Source: Acidipropionibacterium acidipropionici (GTDB lineage Bacteria; Actinomycetota; Actinomycetes; Propionibacteriales; Propionibacteriaceae). From it: a stretch of 64,000 bases of DNA. The notes below the pieces were generated by a model. The model did no database searches. It was given only the letters and a program-made list of their open reading frames with translations, and had not been told where the DNA came from. Location of the stretch: positions 1,703,551 to 1,767,550 of the forward strand of contig NZ_CP013126.1 in NCBI RefSeq assembly GCF_001441165.1. The letters are read 5' to 3'. The translations under genes and the position numbers were made by a program. Of the stretch, positions 49,546-57,934 are shown piece by piece (the stretch's first letter is position 1; the number at the start of each line of letters is the position of its first letter).

Positions 49546-49621
49546 GCCGTCGTAGCTCAGTCGGTAGAGCGACGCTCTCGTAAAGCGTAGGTCACGGGTT
49601 CGATTCCCGTCGACGGCTCCA
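49546..49621 (+). tRNA. tRNA-Thr (anticodon CGT), CCA encoded
   Basis: A 76-nt cloverleaf: acceptor GCCGTCG/CGACGGC, D-arm GCTCAGTCGGTAGAGC, anticodon stem ACGCT/AGCGT around loop CTCGTAA giving CGT, T-arm GGGTTCGATTCCC, discriminator T and encoded CCA. It reads threonine codon ACG. Confidence 0.97.
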
Positions 49622-49623
49622 GT

Positions 49624-49660
49624 GAAACCCCTGGTCAATCGATGATTGGCTGGGGGTTTC
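49624..49660 (+). terminator. Terminator of tRNA-Thr
   Basis: Outer stem GAAACCCC (49624-49631) with GGGGTTTC (49653-49660) and an inner CAATC/GATTG stem, directly after the tRNA CCA. Confidence 0.75.
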
Positions 49661-49976
49661 GTCATGTCTGCCCCGACCGCCTGTCCTTGAATCGGTCTTG
49701 CGGAGTTCGTTCCGGGGTGGCTCGGCCCACGATGCGCCCACATCCGCTCAGCCCGGCCGGGGTTCTGCGCCGTAAGACGGTTACTGCGATTCTCGACGAG
49801 ACTGGCGCCGATCCGGCGAGGTCGTCGTGATGGTGACGTCAGCTTTGTCGACTTCGGCAGTCTCCAGGCCTGGTACCACTACTGATCCGGCTTGATCAAG
49901 GAACTCAGAGGGGGCGGGTGTACGGCTGAAACCGGTCGAGCCTCATTCGCTGAATGCTCGGAGGATCGGGTGAGGC
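49661..49976. other. Gap downstream of tRNA-Thr
   Basis: These 316 bases contain no recognisable gene, no repeat of the tRNA 3' end and no integrase remnant that I can read. Confidence 0.4.
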
Positions 49977-50606
49977 TCAGGAGTCCTGGCGGGGCGCATG
50001 GACGGTCGCCGCACGGGCCTTCCGATAGTGCCGGCGGGACCTGTTGCGCTCCCCGCACATCGCCTGGCTGCACCAGTGGCGGTTGTGGCGGGGGCTGGTG
50101 TCCAGGAACGCCCAGCCGCAGGCGGCGTCGCCGCACTGACCGATCCTCCCGGCGTTCGAGGTGAGCAGCGGCACCACATGCCTGGCCAGTCGGCACCGGA
50201 TCGTGCTGAGGTCCACGCAGACGTCGCGCCACACCCAGATGTCGTTCTCCAGCGTGAGGTGTCCGCACCGCTGCGCGGTCCTGTAGGCGTCGTCGATCGT
50301 CTCGACCCGGTCGCGTGCGCCCAGCGCGGTCTCGTACAGGGCCTCGCGCAGGGAGATCGCGTCCGTCAGCGCCGCCTCGGCACCGACGGGGTCACCGGTG
50401 GCCTCCCGCCGGATCTGCTCGGCCTCGGCGGAGCTGACGACGCCGGCCAGCTCGGCCCAGGTGACCAGGTCGCCGTAGTCCCTGAGCAGCTCGGTGCGCC
50501 TGTCCTCGTCCAGTCTCCAGTCGACGGTGTTGACGAAGTCCAGAGCCGGGTCCCCGGCGATGAAGCCGAAACGTTCTCCGGTGTCCGTCGCCACATCTGT
50601 GCTCAT
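49977..50606 (-). CDS. CGNR zinc-finger (ABATE-domain) regulator
   Basis: A 209-residue putative transcription regulator. The N-terminal ABATE stress-response domain starts FGFIAGDPALDFVNTVDWR, and the C-terminal CGNR zinc finger reads CGDAACGWAFLDTSPRHNRH followed by WCSQAMCGERNRSRRHYRKAR-type residues, with the four Cys and the CGxR/K signature. ATG 50606 has GGAGG eight bases upstream. It is divergent from a small coupled gene pair, with repeated TCACACGTGA sites in between. Confidence 0.88.
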   Translation of the reverse strand: MSTDVATDTGERFGFIAGDPALDFVNTVDWRLDEDRRTELLRDYGDLVTWAELAGVVSSAEAEQIRREATGDPVGAEAALTDAISLREALYETALGARDRVETIDDAYRTAQRCGHLTLENDIWVWRDVCVDLSTIRCRLARHVVPLLTSNAGRIGQCGDAACGWAFLDTSPRHNRHWCSQAMCGERNRSRRHYRKARAATVHAPRQDS

Positions 50607-50745
50607 CGCGGTCGCCTCCAGATCCTTGACGCGTTCCTCTATTCCGATCTCGCGCCCGGGATGCGTGGCCGGCAGTGCCGCGAATCGGACCCTGCTCGTC
50701 GCATTCCGCACACCAGGGGAGCGGTCTGCTCCTAAGTGCAGTGTC

Positions 50746-50821
50746 TCACACGTGATCAACCTCTTGTATGTGCCACGACGCTATGGCATGCTCTCACGCA
50801 TGATATCCGATTCACACGTGA
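50746..50821. promoter_or_regulatory. Cluster of TCACACGTGA-like sites
   Basis: Exact copies at 50746-50755 and 50812-50821 and a related TCACGCATGA at 50794-50803, all in the gap between the divergent CGNR regulator and the small ORF. Probable binding sites of the CGNR protein (inference). Confidence 0.5.
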
Positions 50822-50832
50822 GGAGTAGTGCC

Positions 50833-50919
50833 ATGAACCCGATCCTGGCCACGCGAGCAATCACCGTCGAAACCACCGGACGCGACCCTGCACCACCTCA
50901 AGGAACAGACGACAGATGA
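50833..50919 (+). CDS. 28-codon small ORF coupled to the next gene
   Basis: The frame MNPILATRAITVETTGRDPA, then eight more residues, has a good GAGGAG ribosome site and ends ATGA-overlapping the next gene. The start resembles the N-terminus of an ABC ATPase, so this may be a leader peptide or the remnant of a deleted ATPase gene. Confidence 0.45.
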   Translation: MNPILATRAITVETTGRDPAPPQGTDDR

Positions 50920-51356
50920 CCAATCGACAGATCACCCGAACCTTCAGCCGACCCCAGACGGTCGACATCCACGGAGTCTCCAACAGCCCCGGCGCATGGG
51001 CCCTCATGCACGACCTCGGCGACGAGAGCTCTGACGAATTCATCATGATCCCGATCCGATTCATCATCGGGATCGCCCGCGACTGCGTCTCCGGAGTCAC
51101 ACTCATGAGACGACGCGTCGGCATCGCCATGCTGCTTCTGCTCGGCGTGGCACTGCGCCTGGGCGGAGTCACCGGCGTCGGCGGCTCCCTCTACTGGCTG
51201 CACATCCGCTCCGGCAACCATGCGGCCGGATTCAGCTCAGGCACCCGTGACGGGATCATCGGACTGGCTGCGGCCTCGATCATCGCCCTCGTGCTGGGCG
51301 GGATGCTGGCCAGCAGAGTCCGTCCCCGGCATCGCAGGAGGGCCGCACATGCCTGA
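50916..51356 (+). CDS. Small two-helix membrane protein
   Basis: A 146-residue protein with a 40-residue hydrophilic start, membrane-like stretches around VGIAMLLLLGVALRLGGVTG and IIGLAAASIIALVLGGML, and an Arg/His-rich end. It starts inside the stop of the 28-codon ORF. No family recognised. Its placement opposite the CGNR regulator suggests regulation by it. Sequence quality is intermediate, and the N-terminal part could come from a rearrangement. Confidence 0.5.
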   Translation: MTNRQITRTFSRPQTVDIHGVSNSPGAWALMHDLGDESSDEFIMIPIRFIIGIARDCVSGVTLMRRRVGIAMLLLLGVALRLGGVTGVGGSLYWLHIRSGNHAAGFSSGTRDGIIGLAAASIIALVLGGMLASRVRPRHRRRAAHA

Positions 51357-51394
51357 CGCCACCGCGACGGCCACCGGCGGCCGCCCGCCACCGC

Positions 51395-51922
51395 TCACAT
51401 CCGGACGTGAGTCGCCTCCGGATCATCGGTATCGGCCAGTGTCTGGGCCACCGGGATCCTCTGGAACCGGCGGCGGCCCGTCTCGAAGCGGTGCCGGTTG
51501 ATGCGGGTCTGAGGCCTGATCCAGCAGTCCTCCCAGTGCTCCTCATCGGGCACCCGGAGGCTGATCCGCACCGCCTGGCCCGGCGCCAGCTCGGTCGCCT
51601 CGAAGACGGTGAAGGGCTGCTCGTCGCCGCCCAGACATCGCACCGTCTCCACGCCGAAGGCTGAACCTGTGCCGACATTGGCCAGTTCCAGATCGGCCAG
51701 CACGCCGAGCCCGCCCGGCCCTCGTCCCGGATCGACCCACCCGTCGACCCCCGGGGCGGGGGCCGGTGCGGGCTCGAGCATCGCCGCACCGCGCAGCGAC
51801 CACTTCACCCGGGGCCGGCGCCACCACTGCACGAGCGCCGTGACGAGCAGGGCGATGAGGGTCGCTAGGGCGATCGCCCACGCGACGCCCACGTACCATG
51901 CTCCGGATTCAGCCCAGTCCAT
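51395..51922 (-). CDS. Membrane-anchored hypothetical protein
   Basis: A 175-residue protein with one N-terminal helix (VGVAWAIALATLIALLVTAL) followed by WWRRPRVKW and a beta-rich domain with LADLELANVGTGSAFGVETV and GQAVRISLRVPDEEHW, reminiscent of an immunoglobulin-like fold. It converges with the two-helix membrane protein gene. No family recognised. Confidence 0.65.
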   Translation of the reverse strand: MDWAESGAWYVGVAWAIALATLIALLVTALVQWWRRPRVKWSLRGAAMLEPAPAPAPGVDGWVDPGRGPGGLGVLADLELANVGTGSAFGVETVRCLGGDEQPFTVFEATELAPGQAVRISLRVPDEEHWEDCWIRPQTRINRHRFETGRRRFQRIPVAQTLADTDDPEATHVRM

Positions 51923-52077
51923 GACCCCATCCTCTCAGGGAGGGGCCGTTGGCAACAGGACCGCCCCGAGCCGGTAACATCGCCTGTGCAGTTCTGACAC
52001 TGCGTGGGTTCTGATCAGGGGCGGACGCCGCCATCGTCGCGCGGTCCCCCCGTCGGCCCACCCGATCAGGAGGACAC

Positions 52078-53424
52078 ATGTACGACAGCATCATCGTCGG
52101 GGCCGGTCTGTCCGGTCTGACGGCCGCCACCGACCTCGTCGCGCAGGGCCGCGACATCCTGGTGCTGGAGGCCCGGGACAGGGTCGGCGGCCGGGTGGAG
52201 AACGCGGGCCTGGCCGGCGGCGAGGTTGTCGAGCTCGGCGGGCAGTGGGTCTCCGAGGCCCACGAGCAGATGCGCTCCCTGATCACCGCGCAGGGACTGG
52301 CTTTCGCGGGTCCCACCAGTGGCGACGTCGTCGTGAAGATGCACGGCACCGTCTCCCAGGTGCCCTCGGCCTCGGCCGCCAAGGACTCCCTGACCCCCTT
52401 CGAGTTCGCCGACCTGGGCCAGGGCCTGCTGCGCTTCCGCCGGCTGGCCGAGCGGATCGCCCAGAATCCGGTGTGGACCCAGGCCAACCGCGCCTGGCTC
52501 TCCCAGACCCTGGGCCAGTGGATCAACTCCAACCTTCGCACAGACGGCGGCCGGGCCTACTTCACGGCACTCACCGCCCGCGCCCTCGGAGTCGCCCCCG
52601 AGTCCGCCGCCCTCATCGACGCGCTCGCGAAGGCCGGCGACGGCGTCGACCTGGAATCACTCGTCGCCGTCAACGGAGACCTGGCGCAGCAGCGGGTGGT
52701 CGGCGGCGTCGCGCAGGTGGCCGACAATCTGGCCATCGGCTTGGGCGACGCCCTGCGCCTCTCGACGCCGGTGGTCGGAATCGTCCGTGAGGCCGATCAC
52801 GCCGTCGTCGTGACCCGTGACGGGGAGCGCCTGGAGGCGCGCACCGTCGTGGTGGCGCTGCCTCCCCGCCTCCTCGTCGATCTGACCTTCGATCCACCGC
52901 TGCCCGAGGAGAGGGTCCAGCTGGCCGAGAAGGTGCCGCCGGGCAACGTCATCAAGGCTTTCCTGGTCTACGACTCCCCGTGGTGGCGTCGCAGCGGTGC
53001 CTCGGGGCAGATGGGCGCCGATGAGGGCGCGGTCCGGGTGATGTTCGACACCTCCGATGACACCACCGGCAAGGGCGTCCTCATGGGATTCTTCGAGGGG
53101 GCCGAGGCCTCCGGGTACGGCAGGCTGTCGGTCTCCCTGCGCCAGAGGGCCTTCGAGGAGGTCGTCGAGGGGGCCTTCGGCAAGGCGCCGTCCGAACCCG
53201 TCGAGTACCTCGACCGGGACTGGTTGTCGGAGCGCTACACGGGCGGCTGCCACGGCGCCCACTTCGCACCCGGGCTGTGGACCACCAGCGGCCCGGTGCT
53301 CGCCCAGCCCCTGGACACGGTGTTCTTCGCCGGAGCCGAGTACGCCACATCCTTCAACGGATACATGGAGGGCGCGGTGCGCCGCGGCCACGAGGTGGTC
53401 GACGAGGTGACCGCCGCCCTCTGA
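52078..53424 (+). CDS. Flavin-containing amine oxidase
   Basis: A 448-residue FAD enzyme of the monoamine/putrescine oxidase family, oxidising a primary amine to an aldehyde with release of ammonia and hydrogen peroxide. The Rossmann start is SIIVGAGLSGLTAATDLV, followed by VLEARDRVGGRVEN and the ELGGQWV region; the C-terminal flavin-binding end is DTVFFAGAEYATSFNGYM. GGAGG lies five bases before the ATG. No signal peptide, so it is cytoplasmic. Single gene with its own terminator. Substrate not determined. Confidence 0.92.
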   Translation: MYDSIIVGAGLSGLTAATDLVAQGRDILVLEARDRVGGRVENAGLAGGEVVELGGQWVSEAHEQMRSLITAQGLAFAGPTSGDVVVKMHGTVSQVPSASAAKDSLTPFEFADLGQGLLRFRRLAERIAQNPVWTQANRAWLSQTLGQWINSNLRTDGGRAYFTALTARALGVAPESAALIDALAKAGDGVDLESLVAVNGDLAQQRVVGGVAQVADNLAIGLGDALRLSTPVVGIVREADHAVVVTRDGERLEARTVVVALPPRLLVDLTFDPPLPEERVQLAEKVPPGNVIKAFLVYDSPWWRRSGASGQMGADEGAVRVMFDTSDDTTGKGVLMGFFEGAEASGYGRLSVSLRQRAFEEVVEGAFGKAPSEPVEYLDRDWLSERYTGGCHGAHFAPGLWTTSGPVLAQPLDTVFFAGAEYATSFNGYMEGAVRRGHEVVDEVTAAL

Positions 53425-53467
53425 TCCGGTGCGGCCCCGCGCAGGCGGGGCACCGGACCCGCACAGA

Positions 53468-53511
53468 CAGACGCCGCCGGCCCCGGAGAGATCCGGGGCC
53501 GGCGGCGTCTG
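53468..53511. terminator. Bidirectional terminator between amine oxidase and FMN reductase
   Basis: A perfect 19-bp stem (53468-53486 with 53493-53511) and AGAGAT loop between convergent genes. Confidence 0.8.
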
Positions 53512-53543
53512 CGAGGGCTCAGCGATCGAGCGTCATCGGTCGC

Positions 53544-54104
53544 TCAGGCGGCGGCCTGCCAGCGCTGGGTGGTGGCGACCAGGGAGTTGACGACCTCGGC
53601 CAGCTCGCCGGCGCGGCGGGCCTGCGGGGCGACGCCGTTCTGGTCGAAGTCGGTGAACAGTCCCAGGGCGACCGAGGAGCGGATGGCGATCATCGAGAAG
53701 TTGGCGACGATCTGGCGCCAGTGCTCGGTGGCGCGGACGCCGCCGTCGGCCCCGTAGGAGATGAAGGCGATCGGCTTGCCGGAGATCTCCTTGCCCAGCC
53801 AGTCGATGGCGTTCTTCATGGCTCCCGGGACCGAGTGGTTGTACTCGGGGGTCACCAGGATGTAGGCGTCGAAGGACTCCATCTTGCGGCCCCAGCTGGC
53901 GACGGCCGGATCCTCGAAGGGCTCGGTGAGGGCCATCGGGCTGACCGGAGCGTCGAAGACGGGCAGGTGGTACTCGGCCAGCGGGACGACCTCGAACTCG
54001 ACACCGTCCAGTCCGAGCTCCTTGGCGGACGACTCGACCCAACGGGCCACGTGGGCGGAGTTGCGGCCCTGGCGCACGGAGCCGGAGATGATGCCGATCT
54101 TCAT
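53544..54104 (-). CDS. NADPH-dependent FMN reductase
   Basis: A 186-residue flavodoxin-fold reductase. The FMN phosphate loop is SGSVRQGRNSAHVA near the N-terminus, the family signature ILVTPEYNHSVPGAMKNAID spans about residues 82-101, and FISYGADGGVRA follows. It resembles azoreductase/ArsH-like quinone reductases. AAAGG lies seven bases before the ATG. Probably role in stress or electron transfer to quinones. Confidence 0.92.
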   Translation of the reverse strand: MKIGIISGSVRQGRNSAHVARWVESSAKELGLDGVEFEVVPLAEYHLPVFDAPVSPMALTEPFEDPAVASWGRKMESFDAYILVTPEYNHSVPGAMKNAIDWLGKEISGKPIAFISYGADGGVRATEHWRQIVANFSMIAIRSSVALGLFTDFDQNGVAPQARRAGELAEVVNSLVATTQRWQAAA

Positions 54105-54241
54105 ATCGTTACCTTTCGGTGGACGTCTCAGTAGAGGGTTCGTGGGGCCCGAGGACCGCCACCGAGTGGTTGAAACGTCACCTATCTGGGATCTATTCCC
54201 GCGGAAGCGGTTCGGATCGGTGTCCGGGCATCGATGCGGGT

Positions 54242-54315
54242 GGGGAATCTCCTCCCAACACGCCGTCCCCCAGCTCTGGCGGGCGCCGGGACGGCGTGTT
54301 GGGAGGAAAATCCCC
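54242..54315. repeat. 28-bp inverted repeat
   Basis: Arms 54242-54269 and 54288-54315 match at 25 of 28 positions, with a perfect 19-bp inner part. It lies upstream of FMN reductase and downstream of the fusion gene; it could be the terminator of the latter. Confidence 0.7.
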
Positions 54316-54344
54316 GGGAATGTAAGGGGTTTCGGGCGGTAAGG

Positions 54345-54441
54345 GGTGTCAGGGGGATGCGGTGTCAGGGGGATACGGGTGTCAGGGGGATACGGGTGTC
54401 AGGGGACGCGGGTGACGGGTGACGGGGGACGCGGGTGACGG
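54345..54441. repeat. Tandem minisatellite, 16-17 bp unit
   Basis: Units of the type GGTGTCAGGGGGATACG occur about four times from 54345 and then decay into GGTGACG/GGGGACGCG copies to 54441. Non-coding, just downstream of the fusion gene stop. Confidence 0.8.
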
Positions 54442-54468
54442 GCCGCCCCGGGCCGGTGACAGGGTCCG

Positions 54469-56826
54469 TCAGTCCTCCGGCCACGCGACCCGGTGGTGGT
54501 CGGAGGCCCGGGACCCCTCTCCGATCGGCTTGCGGCCGTCGGGCCCGGCCACCGAGACGCTGAAGGCCTGGACCAGGGGGTCGGCGAGCCCGACCATCCG
54601 CATGTCGGCGATGAGCGCCCCGTCGCGGCACGGGATGCGCCAGCGCAGCGACGCCGGGCCCTCGGCGGTGAGGATCCGCGACTCCAGCGGCCCGGGATCG
54701 GGCAGGATCGGGCCGGTCCTCTCCAGCGCCCGCTCCAGCCTGGCGTGCCTCTCCTCGGTGGTGGCGTCGCGCAGCACATTGCGGGCCAGACGGTAGTGCT
54801 CCACCCCGATGCAGCGCCCCGAGATGACGGCGGCATCGAGCCTTCGCGCAGCATCCAGGGTCTGGGGCCACAGCGTCACCGACGCCGAGGGGGCCCCGGC
54901 CGCCTCGAGCACGCCCCGCAGCAGGTCGCCGGCCACCCGCCAGGTGCCGAAGCTGTCCGAGTTGGCCATCACGACCACCCCGACCCCCGACGCCGGGTGC
55001 CAGCACATGTGGGAGGAGTAGCCGGGCAGCCCTCCGGAGTGCTGGACGATTCTTCCGAACCGGTGGTCGGCCTCCACGATGACGCCGTATCCGTACCCGG
55101 CGCCGTCCAGATTCTTGCCCTCGAATGGCCAGTCGGTGGTGAGCATCAGGGTGTGGGCGGTCTGCATCCGGCGGCGGGTGGCGGTGCTGAGCACGGCCTC
55201 GTGGGCCGGGTCGTGGAAGTCGTCGAAGGCCGATCCCAGAAAGTGCATCCAGGTGGCCAGGTCGGCGACATCGCTGTACAGCTCGCCGATGCAGCCCAGG
55301 GCCCCGGCGTCCAGGACGGGCTGGGCGGTGAACGTCTCACCGGAGTCGACGGTCCGGTAGCCGGCCGCCAGATCCGTGCCCTCGGGGTAGAGGGAGGCCT
55401 TCGGCCGGGTCATGGACAGGCCGAGAGGGTTGAGGATGCGCTCGGCGATCACCTCGTCGACGGGCCGGTGGGTGCGTGCCTCGATGGCCCGCCCGACCAG
55501 GGACACGCCGAGATTCGAGTACTGGTAGGTGGTGCCGGGGTAGGCCGACAGGGTGAGCCCCTCCTCGATGACGCCGGCGATCTCCCCGCGCGGGGCGGGG
55601 AGGTGGTCGTCCCCCCACGGGTTGTCCTCGGCCAGTCCGGAGCGGTTGCTCAGCAGCTCCTCCAGGGTGGCGTCGAAGCCGGTGCGGGTGTCGGGCATCG
55701 AGGCGCGGTCGATGCCGGGGATGAAGCGGGCGGCGGGATCCGAGAGGTCCAGCAGGCCGTCGTCGCGCAGCGACAGGGCGGTCGCCGCGAGGAAGGACTT
55801 CGTCATCGAGGCGATCCGGAAGACGGTGCGGGCGGTGGTCTCCGAGTCGTCGAGCCGAGGCCGTCCGTGGGCCTGAACCGCCACCACCTCGCCGCGGAAG
55901 GTCACCGCTGCCACGCAGGCGGGCGCCTGGGCCAGGGTGCGTGGGTCCAGACGCTGCGGAAGAACCGACTCGGCGGCGGTGCTCACCCGTGCAGCGGCGT
56001 CGCGCAGGACGCCGTCGAGGCCCTGGATGTCCGATCCGACGGCGGCGTCCAGGCCGTTGGCCGCCCCGGAGCGACGCGCCTCGGCGCGCACCTCGGCGGC
56101 GAAGGCGGCCACCAGGTCGCGGGCCGCGGCGGTGTTGGCGGCGTCCACCTCGCGGGCGGCGGCCACCAGTTCGGCCAGCGAGTAGCCCTCGGTGCTCATC
56201 GCGGCGTCATCCCAGCCCGACAGGCTCTCCGCGCTCGCCTCGGGATGGAACTGGAGCCCGCGGACGTGCCGGCCGATCCGGAAGGCCTGGTTGGCCAGGG
56301 CGGCCGAGGAGGCCAGCAGGACCGAGCCGGGGGGAAGCTCGGTGATCATGTCCTGGTGGTTCTCGATCATCGGGGCGCCCTCGCCGAGAGTGCCCAGCAG
56401 ACGGTCGGAACGGCCCAGGTCGTTGGGGCAGATGAGGGTGGCCCCGCGCTCCTTGGGGCCGTGATCGGCCCGCACCTCGCCGCCGGCCACGTGGGCCAAC
56501 AGTTGGCCGCCCAGGCAGATGCCCAGGGTCGGCAGGTCGGCGTCGATGGCCTGGGCCGCCAGATCACGTTCAGCGGGCAGCCAGGGGCCCTTGACGTCGT
56601 CATCGGGCATCATGCCGCCGCCCAGCATCACCAGGCCGTCGTAGCCCTCGATGCTGTCGGGCAGCCCCTCGGAGCCGAGCTTCTCGACGACCCTCAGCCC
56701 GGACTCGGCGAGCCAGTCCCCGAGCCGTCGCGGCCCGGAGGTGGGGGAGTTGACGATCACCAGGACGGCCGGGCCGTCGCCCGCGGCCCGGGTATCGCCG
56801 GACGGGGTGTGCTGGGGAGATGTCAT
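54469..56826 (-). CDS. Fusion: class I glutamine amidotransferase domain plus beta-lactamase-like serine hydrolase
   Basis: A 785-residue two-domain cytoplasmic protein. Residues 20-215 are a GATase1 domain with nucleophile Cys 104 in LGICLGGQLLAH and the His 194/Glu 196 pair in LQFHPEAS. After a helical linker, residues 290-650 are a class C beta-lactamase/DD-peptidase-type hydrolase: SMTK with Ser 340 and Lys 343, YSN with Tyr 436, and HSGG near residue 596. The end is an extra beta domain. ATG 56826 has AAGGA upstream. It is 13 bp behind an M19 dipeptidase gene. All catalytic residues are kept in both halves. A role in amide or peptide hydrolysis is inference. Confidence 0.88.
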   Translation of the reverse strand: MTSPQHTPSGDTRAAGDGPAVLVIVNSPTSGPRRLGDWLAESGLRVVEKLGSEGLPDSIEGYDGLVMLGGGMMPDDDVKGPWLPAERDLAAQAIDADLPTLGICLGGQLLAHVAGGEVRADHGPKERGATLICPNDLGRSDRLLGTLGEGAPMIENHQDMITELPPGSVLLASSAALANQAFRIGRHVRGLQFHPEASAESLSGWDDAAMSTEGYSLAELVAAAREVDAANTAAARDLVAAFAAEVRAEARRSGAANGLDAAVGSDIQGLDGVLRDAAARVSTAAESVLPQRLDPRTLAQAPACVAAVTFRGEVVAVQAHGRPRLDDSETTARTVFRIASMTKSFLAATALSLRDDGLLDLSDPAARFIPGIDRASMPDTRTGFDATLEELLSNRSGLAEDNPWGDDHLPAPRGEIAGVIEEGLTLSAYPGTTYQYSNLGVSLVGRAIEARTHRPVDEVIAERILNPLGLSMTRPKASLYPEGTDLAAGYRTVDSGETFTAQPVLDAGALGCIGELYSDVADLATWMHFLGSAFDDFHDPAHEAVLSTATRRRMQTAHTLMLTTDWPFEGKNLDGAGYGYGVIVEADHRFGRIVQHSGGLPGYSSHMCWHPASGVGVVVMANSDSFGTWRVAGDLLRGVLEAAGAPSASVTLWPQTLDAARRLDAAVISGRCIGVEHYRLARNVLRDATTEERHARLERALERTGPILPDPGPLESRILTAEGPASLRWRIPCRDGALIADMRMVGLADPLVQAFSVSVAGPDGRKPIGEGSRASDHHRVAWPED

Positions 56827-56839
56827 CGGCAGTCCTTCC

Positions 56840-57934
56840 TCAGGAGGCCCGGGTGGCCCGGGCCTGTGCTGCGGCAACGATGGTGTGAGGGTCCGGCTGG
56901 CCGGCTCGTCCCTGGAGGAAGGCGCGGTAGGGATCGTCGTTGGCCTCCAGGACGCGCAGCACGTTGCGGTGCGCCGCGGCCTCCAGATCGGCCTGCGACC
57001 ATCCCCGCCGGGCCAGTTCGGCGAGAAGATCCTGGTAGTGGGAGACGTCGTCCAGGCCGATCGGCATGGAGTCGGTGCCGTCGTAGTCGGCGCCGATCCC
57101 CACCGCGGCGACCCCGGCCACCTCGCGGATGTGGTCCATGTGGTCGGCGACGTCGCCGATCCCGACGGCCGGCGGCTCCCCGACCTCCCCGGCCTCCACC
57201 CAGTCGTGGCGGGCCTGGGAGACGAATGAGGGCACGAAGGCCACCATCACCACCCCGCCGGCGGCGCCGATCGCGGCGATGACGTCGTCGGGCACATTGC
57301 GCGGATGGTCGCACAGCGCCAGGGCGGCTGAGTGGGAGACCATCACCGGCGAGGTGCTCACCGCCAGGGCGTCGCGCATCGTGGAGGGGGCGACGTGGGC
57401 CAGATCGACCACCATCCCGATGCGGTTCATCTCGGCGACGACGTCGCGGCCGAAGGCGCTCAGCCCGCCGTTGCGGGGCTCGTCGGTGGCCGAGTCGGCC
57501 CAGTCGGTGGTCACCGACCAGGTGAGCGTCATGTAGCGGGCCCCGGCCCTGGCGTAGGCCCGCAGCACCGCCCCAGAGTCGTCGATCTGGGCGCCTCCCT
57601 CGACGCCGATGAGGGAGGCGATCCGGCCCTCGGTCATCGCCCGGCGCACCTGCTCGGCGGTGCGCGCCAGACCCAGCTCGCCGGGGTGTGCCTCGGCCAT
57701 CCGGTGCACGAAGTCGATCTGCTCCAGGGTGGCGGTCACCTGCTCGGCGCCGCGCAGGACCGGATCCACCCACACCGACCAGAACTGGCCGGCCACCCCG
57801 CCGGCGCGCAGCCGGGGGATGTCGGTGTGCAGCCCGGCCTGCGGCCCGTCGAGTCCGTCGACGCGGTAGCCGCGGGAGGACCGGCTGGCCCAAGCCAGAT
57901 CGTTGTGGCCGTCGATGACCGGGATCACGGGCAT
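56840..57934 (-). CDS. Membrane dipeptidase family (M19) metallopeptidase
   Basis: A 364-residue zinc dipeptidase of the renal-dipeptidase family, whose bacterial members cleave dipeptides including L-D forms. Metal ligands are in PVIDGHNDLAW (His, Asp), LIGVEGG (bridging Glu), MVSHSAA (His) and GIGADYDG. Length is normal. The ATG overlaps the upstream aminotransferase stop (TGATG), so the two are coupled; the fusion hydrolase follows after 13 bp. No signal peptide: it works on imported peptides in the cytoplasm. Confidence 0.93.
   Translation of the reverse strand: MPVIPVIDGHNDLAWASRSSRGYRVDGLDGPQAGLHTDIPRLRAGGVAGQFWSVWVDPVLRGAEQVTATLEQIDFVHRMAEAHPGELGLARTAEQVRRAMTEGRIASLIGVEGGAQIDDSGAVLRAYARAGARYMTLTWSVTTDWADSATDEPRNGGLSAFGRDVVAEMNRIGMVVDLAHVAPSTMRDALAVSTSPVMVSHSAALALCDHPRNVPDDVIAAIGAAGGVVMVAFVPSFVSQARHDWVEAGEVGEPPAVGIGDVADHMDHIREVAGVAAVGIGADYDGTDSMPIGLDDVSHYQDLLAELARRGWSQADLEAAAHRNVLRVLEANDDPYRAFLQGRAGQPDPHTIVAAAQARATRAS

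Noticed and set aside
49546-49976. tRNA-Thr as an attachment site for a genomic island
   Set aside because: No duplicate of the tRNA 3' end and no integrase could be found in the window.
54345-54441. CRISPR array
   Set aside because: Units are 16-17 bp and directly adjacent, without spacers, and no cas genes exist here; it is a minisatellite.
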